Positions 53,660-62,339 of a DNA stretch of 64,000 nt are shown one piece after another. The translations under genes and the position numbers were made by a program. The notes under the pieces were generated by a model. The model did no database searches and was not told the DNA's origin. It worked only from the letters and a program-made list of their open reading frames with translations. The stretch comes from Alteromonas gracilis (GTDB lineage Bacteria; Pseudomonadota; Gammaproteobacteria; Enterobacterales; Alteromonadaceae). Each line of letters opens with the position of its first letter. Position 1 is the stretch's first letter. Where the stretch lies: the NCBI RefSeq assembly GCF_002993325.1, contig NZ_PVNO01000031.1:310001-374000 (forward strand), written 5' to 3'.

Positions 53660-54979
53660 TCAATGCTGACTTAAACCTGCATGTAACCCGCGTTTGTAAG
53701 CAGTAATAGCGGGGAAAAGAGACACGAGGTAGGTACAGCTTAATATTAACAAAATGATGATGGCACTGCTTTTACCGAACAATGGGCTACTTAAAAATAG
53801 CCCATAGGTGCCGCTAAGCCACGGCTTGAGTGCATTCATTAACGCTCCCACTAATCCAATACTTAAAACAGCACTTATTATCGTAAGCAACATAGCTTCA
53901 ATTTGAACAAGTAAAAGCAATGTAAAGGGCCTTGCACCAATAGTTCTTAAAATCGCTATTTCTTGATAGCGCTCGCGCATTGTTGCCAAAAGCATAGTGG
54001 CAAGACCTATTAAGGCGCAAATGACAATCAACCCAGATAAACCTAACAGTAAGGCTTCAATATTCCCCATTATTTGCCACAGTTCGGCAAGCGCCATGCC
54101 TGGTAAAATAGCCATTAGCGGCTCTTTTTTACTTTGATTGATTTGGTATTGAAGTTGTAGTGCGGTGATACGGCTTTTAAGCCCTAACATTACGACAGAT
54201 ACCGACTGTGGCGTAAAAGCGTCGCTATCGTAATTAACTTGAGTAAGCTCATCATGCTCATGCTCATGCTCATGCTCATGCTCATCAGAAGTCTTGATAT
54301 GATTGTCGGCCGGCTTCCTCACTATAGAGGCCGTTGCCTGCTGCGAACCTGAGTGTGCTTCTTGCAAGCCTTGCAGCGTAACATATACGGCTTTATCAAC
54401 AGGTGTACCTGTTTTTTCTAAAACTCCAGAAACAACGAAAGGATGTTTGTCGTGGTTATTAAATGAAACATTACCCAAGCCATGAGAAATGACCATCTCA
54501 TCGCCAACGCCGTAACCTAATTTTGACGCAATATCAGATCCGATAACAGCAGATAAAGGCTGGTTGAATACACCTCCTGCAGATAAGGCCAAATGCTGCA
54601 TATCACCATACTTAAAATGCTCAAAAAAGCTGTTAGTTGTGCCAACAACTCTAAATCCTCGATGTGTATCGCCCAAGGAGAGTGGGATTAACCAAGAAAC
54701 TTGGTTATTCGTCTTAAGCGACTCAACACTTTTATAGTCAATGCCTTTTGTTGGAGTACCAATATTAAACACAGAGGACAATAGCAAATTGAGCTGCCCA
54801 CTTGGTGCACCCACAATAAGGTCTACGCCGGAAACGGTGCGGGTAAAACTCGTTTTTACCTGATTGCGCACAATATCTACGCAAAGCAACAAACTAATGC
54901 TGATAGTTATACTCAAAATCGTAAGTATCGCAGTTGCTTTCCTGCGCTTTAAACTTTCTATTGCGATGGTGCTGAGCAT
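53660..54979 (-). CDS. ABC transporter permease (FtsX/MacB/LolC fold) with His-Glu repeat
   Basis: 439 residues. One N-terminal helix (TAILTILSITISISLLLCV), a periplasmic domain of about 230 residues (MacB-PCD-like) and three C-terminal helices typical of FtsX permeases. The periplasmic domain contains five consecutive Glu-His pairs within a DEHEHEHE-type stretch, suggesting zinc or other metal binding, as seen in some zinc-regulated ABC systems. The start ATG overlaps the ATPase stop by one base (TGATG), so the two are translationally coupled. It may export a metal-related substrate, extract lipoproteins or act as a mechanotransmitter; the substrate is unknown. Confidence 0.88.
   Translation of the reverse strand: MLSTIAIESLKRRKATAILTILSITISISLLLCVDIVRNQVKTSFTRTVSGVDLIVGAPSGQLNLLLSSVFNIGTPTKGIDYKSVESLKTNNQVSWLIPLSLGDTHRGFRVVGTTNSFFEHFKYGDMQHLALSAGGVFNQPLSAVIGSDIASKLGYGVGDEMVISHGLGNVSFNNHDKHPFVVSGVLEKTGTPVDKAVYVTLQGLQEAHSGSQQATASIVRKPADNHIKTSDEHEHEHEHEHDELTQVNYDSDAFTPQSVSVVMLGLKSRITALQLQYQINQSKKEPLMAILPGMALAELWQIMGNIEALLLGLSGLIVICALIGLATMLLATMRERYQEIAILRTIGARPFTLLLLVQIEAMLLTIISAVLSIGLVGALMNALKPWLSGTYGLFLSSPLFGKSSAIIILLILSCTYLVSLFPAITAYKRGLHAGLSQH
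54254..54283. repeat. Five tandem ATGCTC hexanucleotides coding Glu-His repeats
   Basis: Five perfect copies of ATGCTC (plus strand), read as GAGCAT = Glu-His on the coding strand of the ABC permease. Slippage by one unit keeps the frame and changes the number of His-Glu pairs, so length may vary between strains. Confidence 0.9.
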
Positions 54980-55821
54980 CAGGCGCGCTCCTGCATAGGA
55001 TTAGTAGTATCTTTGCTTGAAGACGAGGCGGAGTTGCCGAGAGAGCCATTTAGTTGAGAGATACTACAATGATGCTCGAAATAACTTTTCATTGCCTCGT
55101 CATGACTTACAAATATCATAGTACTGTCGGCCGCGACGTCTTTTAGCAACGACATAAAGCTGTCCCTTGCGTCAGTGTCTAATGCTGATGTTGGCTCGTC
55201 GATAATCAATAATTGTGGGTCGTTAATAAGCGCACGGGCTATTGCTACACGCTGTTGTTGACCAATGCTGAGAGTATCGGCCTTGGCGTGTAGCAAACTA
55301 TCTGATAACTGAAGCCGGTTCAGCAGCTGATAAGTTGCAGCTGTAACCTCTTTCGTATTTTTGAAGTTCCCATTGTTAGCAAAATAGACCGCAGCGTTAA
55401 TGTTTTGCGCAACAGAAAGATAAGGAATGAGATTGAACTGCTGAAATACTACGCCAATATTGCGCGCTCGAAATGTGTCTCTTTGTCGGTTAGATAACGA
55501 AGAGAATGGCTGCTCTAATAACGAAATTTTACCCTTTGATGGTGTTAGCGTGCCGCATAGTAGGTTGAGCAGGGTACTTTTACCGCTACCGGAGGGCCCA
55601 GAGAGAAATATATGCTCTCCTTTCGGGATCTGCCATTTCTTGATATCGAGTATGGGTTTACTCTTTTTAGAATACGCAAACTGTAAGTTAGTTACTTCAA
55701 TAGCGGTAGTACACTCAACTTCTCTGTGTTGAACCCTTTGCTTTTTTTCACTTAAATCCACGTTTCGCTCGACCCGTCTACACGTCAAAAAATTAGAATA
55801 AGCAGAGATGAAGCAGCTCAT
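54979..55821 (-). CDS. ABC transporter ATP-binding protein (LolD/MacB type)
   Basis: 280 residues. Walker A GPSGSGKST, Q-loop QQFNLIPYLSV, signature LSIGQQQRVAIARALI (SIGQQ in place of SGGQQ), Walker B LLIIDEPTSALD and H-loop IFVSHDE. The LolD/MacB class powers a separate FtsX-like permease, encoded directly downstream. The first about 45 residues are not typical of the family and lack an alternative ATG; in-frame GTG codons (for example Val21) could be the real start. Confidence 0.9.
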   Translation of the reverse strand: MSCFISAYSNFLTCRRVERNVDLSEKKQRVQHREVECTTAIEVTNLQFAYSKKSKPILDIKKWQIPKGEHIFLSGPSGSGKSTLLNLLCGTLTPSKGKISLLEQPFSSLSNRQRDTFRARNIGVVFQQFNLIPYLSVAQNINAAVYFANNGNFKNTKEVTAATYQLLNRLQLSDSLLHAKADTLSIGQQQRVAIARALINDPQLLIIDEPTSALDTDARDSFMSLLKDVAADSTMIFVSHDEAMKSYFEHHCSISQLNGSLGNSASSSSKDTTNPMQERA

Positions 55822-55840
55822 CGCAACCGTAAATAAGTTA

Positions 55841-55883
55841 CCGCTTTATGGTGATGTTATCAAATAACATCACCATAAAGCGG
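55841..55883. repeat. 20-bp perfect hairpin with 3-nt loop
   Basis: Arms 55841-55860 and 55864-55883 are exact reverse complements around the loop CAA. It lies between yebG (stop 55943) and the start of the ABC ATPase (55821), both on the minus strand. Neither side has a clear T tract, so it is unlike a standard intrinsic terminator but may still end yebG transcription or stabilise RNA. Confidence 0.85.
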
Positions 55884-55942
55884 CAATTGATCTTATTATT
55901 CGCTTGTACTAACGACGTAGTAAATCGGAAAGCGTAAATTAA

Positions 55943-56230
55943 CTAGCCGTTAGCCTGAAGCTTTACCACTTCTGCGCTCTCATCTTCAAGTACGCTTTCA
56001 GCTGTGGCGCCTTTGAATATCTTGCTAATTTTATCTTTGTTTTTCGACAGCATAATTGTCAACTCTTCTACGACGCTGTCTTCTAGCTTAATGCCTTTAG
56101 CGTAAATATAGTTTGCTAAGTTGTCTGCTGCATCAAGCATTTTATCGTACTGATCGGCTTCTTTTTTGTCGGTAGTTACCAATTTTTCTACCCCTTTGTG
56201 CGTAACAACATACTGTGTGGTAATGGCCAT
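55943..56230 (-). CDS. yebG: YebG family SOS-response protein
   Basis: 95 residues. MAITTQYVVTHKGVEKLVTT, KKEADQYDKMLDAADNLANY and LSKNKDKISKIFKG line up with E. coli YebG (similar length and spacing). YebG is a small DNA-damage-inducible protein of unclear function. The assignment is supported by a good LexA box (56278-56293) 48 nt upstream of the ATG. It is likely monocistronic, followed by the 20-bp hairpin at 55841. Confidence 0.9.
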   Translation of the reverse strand: MAITTQYVVTHKGVEKLVTTDKKEADQYDKMLDAADNLANYIYAKGIKLEDSVVEELTIMLSKNKDKISKIFKGATAESVLEDESAEVVKLQANG

Positions 56231-56277
56231 GGTAGGTCCCCTATTTATTTAAGAGACAAAAACTGTACAGTATTTAA

Positions 56278-56293
56278 CTGTATAGATAAACAG
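56278..56293. promoter_or_regulatory. LexA (SOS) box of yebG
   Basis: CTGTATAGATAAACAG matches CTGT-N8-ACAG exactly with an AT-rich centre, 48 nt upstream of yebG. The overlapping ACTGTACAGT at 56262 is a shorter palindrome and not a proper SOS box. Confidence 0.85.
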
Positions 56294-56500
56294 TAATTGG
56301 TAAAATATTATTGCTTAATAATGTTGATAGACTCAAGTATTATGCTTTAGTCAAAATAGATTAGTTTTTTTGATTACAAGACTACCTTCGCTGGTTCAAT
56401 CAGTATGGCATCTATTAGTGCCATTGGCTCATAGGCTCAAACAGGATAGACAGACACGACTTTGTTTTATCCCATTAAAGGAATTAATAAGGCGACTGAT

Positions 56501-57736
56501 ATGAGCACGGAAATTCAAAGAGATATTCAGGCGATAGTGTCAATAGATGCCATCCCACACATCATGCAAATATTGGCAAGTAGCTTGCAGCTTCGTTTTA
56601 TCTGTGTCGCTAGAGTAACTGAGCAAGCATGGACCATGTGTGCTGTTTTAGATAAAGCAGACTTTGGGCTAATGCCAGGCGATCACTTAGAAATAGACAC
56701 AACATTTTGTCGTACGGTGCGCGCAAGTAAAAAAGAAATCGTGATAAATCACGCATCTGCTGACAAAGAATATCGCGACAATCCAATACCTATAATGTAC
56801 GGATTCGAAAGTTACTTCTCTTATCCTATCTTTGATGCAAACGGCGAGTTCTTCGGTACCTTGTGCGGTCTAGATCCTGAGCCAAGAGAACTTCGTAACG
56901 CAAAAGTTCATGGCCAAATAAGTGCGTTTGCGAAACTTATCTCAAATCAAATACTGTTGAGCGACCATATCGAGCAAACCCATGCTCAACTTGACGATGC
57001 GAAAAAGATGACGCGCCTGCAAGAGCAGTACATCGCTATATTAGGTCATGATATTCGTACGCCTTTGTCTTCAATTCAAATTGGTATTAACTTTTTAGAC
57101 GATGTTATAAAAGACAGTGAAATAGCTAGCACAATACAAGTTCCAGTATTTAAAGCTGTTTCACGAATGAAAAATAGCGTGCAAAGAATGACGCGCTTGA
57201 TAGAAGATGCAATGGACTTTACTCATAGTCGGGTAGGTAAGGGGTTGCCGGTTGAACTCGCTATTTCACATGACCTGTCAAAGCAGCTGCATTACACAAT
57301 AGAGGAATTGGCTACAGCTAACCCGCAAGCGACGATAAATATTCATATTGATATTGCCTATGGCTTAGTGTGTGATGAAAAACGAATTTGCCAGTTACTT
57401 TCCAATTTGTTGAAAAATGCGTTAGTCCATGGTGATCAGACCCAACCTATTTACGTTAAAGTAATCACCAATAACACTGAGTTTCTATTAAGTGTAACTA
57501 ATAGCGGAACAGCAATTTCAGACGAATCTAAGACTAGGCTTTTCCAGCCTTTTTGGCGCAAAGAAGAGAGCGATAAAAAAGAAGGGTTGGGACTAGGGCT
57601 TTTTATTGCCTCCGAAATTGCGAGTGCCCACGAAGGAGCAATAACAGTCTCCTCAGATTCTAAAAACACGGAATTTACTTTTACCTTCCCATTGAGCCAG
57701 CCTCTATCAAACGTTTGCAAAAACGTGTCTTACTAA
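56501..57736 (+). CDS. GAF-domain sensor histidine kinase
   Basis: 411 residues from the ATG at 56501, with AAGGCG upstream; the TTG at 56462 is an alternative but poor start. GAF domain about residues 15-160 (FICVARVTEQAWTMCAVLDKA ends before LEIDTTFC, YFSYPIFDANGEFFGTLCG). HisKA with the phospho-acceptor His in ILGHDIRTPLSS (about 200), then HATPase motifs LLKNALVHG, VTNSGTAIS and GLGLGLFIA. No membrane helix, so cytoplasmic. No response regulator gene is adjacent. It lies between yebG (divergent) and the rpsF operon. Confidence 0.9.
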   Translation: MSTEIQRDIQAIVSIDAIPHIMQILASSLQLRFICVARVTEQAWTMCAVLDKADFGLMPGDHLEIDTTFCRTVRASKKEIVINHASADKEYRDNPIPIMYGFESYFSYPIFDANGEFFGTLCGLDPEPRELRNAKVHGQISAFAKLISNQILLSDHIEQTHAQLDDAKKMTRLQEQYIAILGHDIRTPLSSIQIGINFLDDVIKDSEIASTIQVPVFKAVSRMKNSVQRMTRLIEDAMDFTHSRVGKGLPVELAISHDLSKQLHYTIEELATANPQATINIHIDIAYGLVCDEKRICQLLSNLLKNALVHGDQTQPIYVKVITNNTEFLLSVTNSGTAISDESKTRLFQPFWRKEESDKKEGLGLGLFIASEIASAHEGAITVSSDSKNTEFTFTFPLSQPLSNVCKNVSY

Positions 57737-57767
57737 CCGCAGATACGCTGGGTCTGTTGATTAATGC

Positions 57768-57796
57768 TTGTGCAACGATGTAAGTGTGCGTATAAT
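57768..57796 (+). promoter_or_regulatory. Sigma-70 promoter of rpsF operon with leader
   Basis: TTGTGC (57768-57773), 17-nt spacer, TATAAT (57791-57796). The resulting leader of about 75 nt contains TACAG-TCGG-CTGTA (57837-57850), a short hairpin that could belong to the S6:S18 autoregulatory leader known for this operon; the leader call is tentative. Confidence 0.75.
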
Positions 57797-57880
57797 GCGC
57801 GCCCTTACAGCCATCCCAATTCGTTCCTTGTCTCCATACAGTCGGCTGTACTGTCGAGGCTACAACCGTAAGGAGCTATA

Positions 57881-58282
57881 ATGCGTCATTACGAAATCGT
57901 ATTTATGGTTCACCCTGATCAGAGTGAACAAGTACCTGGTATGATCGAGCGTTATACTACAATTCTTAAGCAAGACGGTGGTCAGATTCATCGTTTAGAA
58001 GATTGGGGCCGTCGTCAACTGGCTTACCCAATTGAAAAGCTGCACAAAGCCCACTACGTACTAATCAATGCTGAAGCATCTGCAGAAGCTGTTGATGAAT
58101 TGGAAAATGCTTTCCGTTTCAACGACGTGATCCTACGTAACATGGTTATGCGCACTAAGACTGCTGTGACTGAGCCTTCTCCAATGATGAAAGAAGAGCC
58201 TCGTCGTGAGCGTCGTGACGATTCTGCTCCTCGCCAAGACCGCGCGGAAAAGAAAACTGAAACCACTGAAGACAACGCTTAA
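57881..58282 (+). CDS. rpsF: 30S ribosomal protein S6
   Basis: 133 residues. [41 protein letters not shown] and the following [12 protein letters not shown] block are typical S6. It has a longer charged C-terminal tail ([20 protein letters not shown]), as in other marine gammaproteobacteria. S6 pairs with S18 in the small subunit. Ribosome site AAGGAGC. rpsR follows after only 11 nt, so priB, which sits between them in E. coli, is absent. Confidence 0.98.
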   Translation: MRHYEIVFMVHPDQSEQVPGMIERYTTILKQDGGQIHRLEDWGRRQLAYPIEKLHKAHYVLINAEASAEAVDELENAFRFNDVILRNMVMRTKTAVTEPSPMMKEEPRRERRDDSAPRQDRAEKKTETTEDNA

Positions 58283-58293
58283 GGAGATCACCC

Positions 58294-58521
58294 ATGGCTC
58301 GTTTTTTCAGACGTCGTAAGTTCTGCCGTTTCACTGCAGAAGGTGTGACTGAGATTGATTACAAAGATATCGCTACTCTTAAGAACTACATCACTGAGAG
58401 CGGTAAAATTGTCCCTAGCCGTATTACTGGTACTAGCGCAAAATATCAGCGTCAGCTGTCTTCTGCGATCAAGCGCGCACGTTTTCTTGCGTTGCTTCCG
58501 TACACTGATTCACACAAGTAA
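58294..58521 (+). CDS. rpsR: 30S ribosomal protein S18
   Basis: 75 residues. [37 protein letters not shown] and [15 protein letters not shown] are standard S18. Located 11 nt after rpsF with AAGGAGATC as ribosome site, 26 nt before rplI. Confidence 0.98.
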   Translation: MARFFRRRKFCRFTAEGVTEIDYKDIATLKNYITESGKIVPSRITGTSAKYQRQLSSAIKRARFLALLPYTDSHK

Positions 58522-58547
58522 TTTGGCGAATATAAGGGTTAGCTAAG

Positions 58548-59000
58548 ATGAATATCATCCTACTAGATAAAATCGCCAACCTTGGCGGCCTGGGCGACCA
58601 AGTGACTGTTAAGTCTGGTTACGCTCGTAACTTCCTTTTCCCACAGGGTAAAGCGGTTCCTGCAACTAAAGACAACGTTGAAAAGTTCGAAGCACGTCGT
58701 GCTGAACTTGAAGCGAAAATTGCTGAGCAACTAGCTGCTGCTAACGCACGCGCTGAAAAAGTTGCTGAGCTTGCTGAAGTTACAATCGCAGCACCTGCTG
58801 GTGACGAAGGTAAACTATTTGGCTCTGTTGGTACTCGTGACATCGCTGATGCAATCACTGCAGCTGGCGTTGAAGTACAAAAAGCAGAAGTTAAACTACC
58901 TACTGGTACTCTTCGCGAGACTGGTGAGTATGACATCGACTTACAACTTCACTCTGACGTTATCACTTCAATTAAAGTGATCATCATTGCTGAAGCGTAA
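58548..59000 (+). CDS. rplI: 50S ribosomal protein L9
   Basis: 150 residues. [39 protein letters not shown] and [15 protein letters not shown] are L9 signatures; the long central helix (about 40-75) is present. Last gene of the ribosomal operon, followed by an intrinsic terminator. Confidence 0.98.
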   Translation: MNIILLDKIANLGGLGDQVTVKSGYARNFLFPQGKAVPATKDNVEKFEARRAELEAKIAEQLAAANARAEKVAELAEVTIAAPAGDEGKLFGSVGTRDIADAITAAGVEVQKAEVKLPTGTLRETGEYDIDLQLHSDVITSIKVIIIAEA

Positions 59001-59014
59001 TCGCTGACGTATTC

Positions 59015-59046
59015 GAAAAAAGCCGCTCCTAGAGCGGCTTTTTTTT
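59015..59046 (+). terminator. Intrinsic terminator of the rpsF-rpsR-rplI operon
   Basis: AGCCGCTC (59021-59028) and GAGCGGCT (59032-59039), 3-nt loop, followed by eight T's and preceded by a matching A run. Confidence 0.95.
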
Positions 59047-59396
59047 ACTTGTAAATTCACGTCTACTCGCTTGCTGCCTAAAAATAAAAGGAACAGCCGT
59101 TCCTGCATTCCCACGCTTCTCTAGGAAACTTGCCAGTGCCTTCTGAGTCGGTACTTATCTATGCGGATTGGTATAAGAGATAGTTCAAGAAAAATGCTAT
59201 CGGCGCTTCGCTTGATATTCACAATTACTAATCAAATAGATAAGTCGTCACTCATTGATACTTCACTCAGATACACACATCCACATCTTCTTATCGTCTT
59301 GTTACAAATAAAAGGTGGTGAATTATAGCGTGCTGTTTAGACTGTAGACTTCCGCCGCAAAGCTTTAATGAGCGAGAAATAAAGGGACTAAAACAA
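59047..59396. other. Gene-free intergenic stretch
   Basis: 350 nt between the rplI terminator and the MBL-fold lipoprotein. I see no gene, RNA or strong repeat. A GTG at 59397 starts the next gene behind AAGGGAC-like bases. Confidence 0.6.
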
Positions 59397-60488
59397 GTGA
59401 AGCAGTATATCGCCATCTATTTTATATCAACCTGCATGCTCGTTGGGTGTGCAACACCTAATCGAACAACGAGAGTTGACGATAGCAGTGCGGTGGTCAT
59501 TTACAGTGATGAGGTTGGCTACGAGGATAGGTTCAGCAATCTTTACAATGACTTCAGAGATTATCCCGTTACTTGCACTGATGATTGCTATCCGGCGTCT
59601 GCCGATATCAAGTGTGAAAGCGACATGCAAAACTGTCAGTTCGTTGGCAATAATCCGCAGGTTAATTTACGCGCGGGGTTTACCGTTACCTGGTTAGGGC
59701 ACGCAAGCTTTATACTTAATACAACAGGTGGTGAGCAAATACTTATAGACCCGGTGTTTGGTCAGTTTGATTGGCCGGTTAACTGGGCTTTTCGGTTGGC
59801 CGAAGGGTTCAGCCGCAATGAACCCGCTGAGGTAGGTGAAGCAAAACTTGCTCAAACCGATGCCATAGTCTATTCCCATATTCACTATGATCATTTTAAT
59901 AAAGCAGATATTGCCGAATTAGGAACTACGCCTGCGTACCTAGTTCCGCTTGGGTTTGCAGAGCACTTTCCTGATAGAGGTTTTACTATCAACGAGATGG
60001 CGTGGTATACCAGCAAAAAGATAGGCAAAACCTCTATTCACTTCGTGCCAGCCCATCATTTCAGTAACCGGATTTGGGTACCTTATTTATACGAAGATGA
60101 CAATGCAACACTGTGGGGCGGTTGGGTATTTGAGCACGAAGGCAAAACGTTGTTTTTTGCAGGCGATACGGGATATTCTCCGCACTTCAAAGATATTAAA
60201 GACCGCTTTGGTGACATAGATGTGTGCTTGTTACCCATAGCGTCTTATTTCAGCGAAACCTCACCTAAATGGTATCGCAAGGTCCATACTACGCCAGAAG
60301 ATGCCATTGTTGCGGCTGAAGATCTAGGCTGTAAAGTGGTAGTGCCCTGGGGGTATGGAAATGCTAGCTGGATGATGGGCGACAAAACGTCACATTCTGC
60401 GCTATTCCGACTGATGAAAATGAAGCAACAGCTCAATACGTCTGTACCGTGGGTTATTTTAAATGAAGGCGGGAAAGTATCTTTTTAA
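59397..60488 (+). CDS. Metallo-beta-lactamase-fold lipoprotein (NAPE-PLD/UlaG-like)
   Basis: 363 residues, GTG start. Signal peptide with lipobox LVGCAT (Cys18). The zinc site is shown by VTWLGHASF, IDPVFG and SHIHYDHFNKAD (HxHxDH), with PAHHFSNR, FFAGDTGYS and the late VPWGYGN completing the fold. Such proteins resemble N-acyl-phosphatidylethanolamine phospholipase D and lactonase UlaG. As a lipoprotein it would act in the periplasm or outer membrane, perhaps on lipids; the substrate is unknown. A Cys-rich segment (CTDDCYPASADIKCESDMQN) near residues 60-80 is unusual. Confidence 0.9.
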   Translation: MKQYIAIYFISTCMLVGCATPNRTTRVDDSSAVVIYSDEVGYEDRFSNLYNDFRDYPVTCTDDCYPASADIKCESDMQNCQFVGNNPQVNLRAGFTVTWLGHASFILNTTGGEQILIDPVFGQFDWPVNWAFRLAEGFSRNEPAEVGEAKLAQTDAIVYSHIHYDHFNKADIAELGTTPAYLVPLGFAEHFPDRGFTINEMAWYTSKKIGKTSIHFVPAHHFSNRIWVPYLYEDDNATLWGGWVFEHEGKTLFFAGDTGYSPHFKDIKDRFGDIDVCLLPIASYFSETSPKWYRKVHTTPEDAIVAAEDLGCKVVVPWGYGNASWMMGDKTSHSALFRLMKMKQQLNTSVPWVILNEGGKVSF

Positions 60489-60568
60489 GAGTTAATAAGA
60501 TTATCTTGCGTGGGCACAAAGGAGTGGTTACTCTTTAATCTACTAAGGGATGGTTTTATATTCAGGGG

Positions 60569-61015
60569 ATGAATTTGTTAAAGTTTGGAACTGCGGCGTT
60601 AATTGTGTTTTCGGTAACTTTATGCGCCTACGCGGGGATTTTTATACACTTATCTAGCCAAAGTCCTACCCGTGCGCCTGCGCCTTTCACTGCATGCTTA
60701 GACAATTGCACTATGAACCTAGAGTACCGAGTTTCTAAAACCTATCAGCGCACCATGGTGAAAAATACACTCAACCAAATTTTCACATCCTATGTTGAAG
60801 CAGATGTTGGATATTATCTTTATTGCAACGACAAAAGCTGCAGGCTTTGGGTGTATGTAAACACGCCTTCAAAATTAGAGCCGATTCTCCATCGCTTAGA
60901 GAATGAAGTATCACCAATATTGGACAACGAGTCGCAATATCACATTGATAACGAAGCTAATCTAAATTACTCATTATATACCTATACCCAAAAGCGCCCT
61001 ATCAACGCGCCTTGA
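60569..61015 (+). CDS. Hypothetical protein with one N-terminal membrane helix
   Basis: 148 residues. A single hydrophobic segment (FGTAALIVFSVTLCAYAGIF, residues 6-25) is followed by a periplasmic part with four cysteines (TACLDNC and YLYCNDKSC). No family recognised. The last 14 nt overlap the convergent MOSC gene. Codon use looks normal, so it is probably real. Confidence 0.65.
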   Translation: MNLLKFGTAALIVFSVTLCAYAGIFIHLSSQSPTRAPAPFTACLDNCTMNLEYRVSKTYQRTMVKNTLNQIFTSYVEADVGYYLYCNDKSCRLWVYVNTPSKLEPILHRLENEVSPILDNESQYHIDNEANLNYSLYTYTQKRPINAP

Positions 61016-61646
61016 GCGAGATTTTCGCGCATTTCTGCCGCCATTCATCGTCAAGAACAGTGAGTTGGGCCAGTTGTCCAGCGAGTGCTTTGTCGGCTTT
61101 GGTATGAGCACACTGCATCAGCGTGTGCACGTTAACCGTATTGTCTTCTCGGTGGAGTAATGTTACCTCGTCGCCTAGATTTATGGTTCCCGTTTTTATG
61201 ACGCGGTAATACCAGCCAGTGATACCTCGTTCGCCCACAAATCTGTCTAAATTCGGAATATTAAACCGCTGAGAAATTTTACTGCAGGGCGCGCGCGGCG
61301 AACTCACTTGTAGCTCTACGTCGCCGAATTTCCAGATATCGCCGATATAAACGGTGGCATCGTCCATGCCCTCCACACTGATGTTTTCGCCAATACTGCC
61401 TAGAGAAAACTCGCCTTCAGGAAAGTGTTTTCTTAACGTTAGATAATTAGTGGGGTTGAACTGATGTAGCACTTTTTCAGGGCCGCCATGTAAGCGTTTG
61501 TTGGCTTGTTCGTCTTCATCGGTTCTATCCATGTGTACCGTTAACGTATCAACAGGGCTTTTAACAATACTACTTGGTGCCCCACGAGGGCCCAGTGGCT
61601 GAGGTTTTCCAGCGAATAAAGCATTAACGGCAAATGTGGCAGACAT
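61002..61646 (-). CDS. MOSC domain protein (YiiM-like)
   Basis: 214 residues from the ATG at 61646 (GGAG upstream); an ATG at 61688 would add 14 residues unlike the family start MSATFAVNALFAGKPQ. Signatures: HGGPEKVLHQF, GENISVEGM, VGDIWKFG-like segment (VYIGDIWKFG) and the conserved cysteine in SSPRAPCSKIS, the usual molybdenum-cofactor sulfur-handling residue. Relatives such as YiiM detoxify N-hydroxylated bases using molybdenum cofactor. It is unlinked to other Mo genes here except the sulfite dehydrogenase 12 kb away. Confidence 0.9.
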   Translation of the reverse strand: MSATFAVNALFAGKPQPLGPRGAPSSIVKSPVDTLTVHMDRTDEDEQANKRLHGGPEKVLHQFNPTNYLTLRKHFPEGEFSLGSIGENISVEGMDDATVYIGDIWKFGDVELQVSSPRAPCSKISQRFNIPNLDRFVGERGITGWYYRVIKTGTINLGDEVTLLHREDNTVNVHTLMQCAHTKADKALAGQLAQLTVLDDEWRQKCAKISLKAR

Positions 61647-61763
61647 GGAATCTCCGAAAAATATTTTTGTGCATTTAAACCTTTCCATTATAGGGTACGA
61701 CTAACCTTATAACACTAACAAGTGCTAATGCTAATCGGCACCACAAATAACAAAGAGAAAAGA

Positions 61764-62339
61764 ATGGAACACACACAACAACGTGTTGTACACGCCAATG
61801 TGGTGTTTGGTAACAAAAGCGAACACGAGCTGATATGTAAAACTAAAGAGGGCGACAAGCAGGCGTTTCGGACTCTTTACGACGATCATATTGGGCGAGT
61901 CTATGCGTTATGTTATCGGCTAACAGGTGAAAAAGGAATGGCGGAAGATGCCTCGCAAGAAGTCTTTATTCAGCTATGGAAAAAAATCGCTAACTTCGAT
62001 GGCCAAAGCCAATTCTCGACATGGTTACATAGTGTAACGGCGAACATTGCTATTTCTTACATGCGTAAACAGAAAGGGTGGGTACAACGCATGTTCAATT
62101 TGGAAAATAGCGGTATTAATGAGATGCCAGCTGAAGAGAATAGCACCGATGTTGACTTAGAAGCATTGATCATTCGCCTTCCTGAGCGAGCAAGAATGGT
62201 TTTTGTGCTCCATGCACTTGAAGGTTACCGACACGAAGACATTGCCAAAATGTTGAATATGGCAGTGGGCTCAAGCAAAGCACAATTTTTCCGTGCAAAG
62301 CAATTATTGAAAGAATTTATGGGAGTCGATGATGAGTGA
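61764..62339 (+). CDS. ECF RNA polymerase sigma factor
   Basis: 191 residues from the ATG at 61764; a GTG at 61722 is an unlikely longer start. Region 2: AFRTLYDDHIGRVYALCYRL and AEDASQEVFIQLWKKI with FSTWLHSVTANIA; region 4: LPERARMVFVLHALEGYRHE and DIAKMLNMAVGSSKAQFFRA. It directs polymerase to stress promoters. Its last codons overlap the start of the probable anti-sigma gene, which is the common arrangement, and the DUF4097 gene follows in the same operon. Confidence 0.93.
   Translation: MEHTQQRVVHANVVFGNKSEHELICKTKEGDKQAFRTLYDDHIGRVYALCYRLTGEKGMAEDASQEVFIQLWKKIANFDGQSQFSTWLHSVTANIAISYMRKQKGWVQRMFNLENSGINEMPAEENSTDVDLEALIIRLPERARMVFVLHALEGYRHEDIAKMLNMAVGSSKAQFFRAKQLLKEFMGVDDE

Noticed and set aside
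56262..56271. ACTGTACAGT as a second LexA box
   Set aside because: Too short; spacing between CTGT and ACAG is zero rather than eight.
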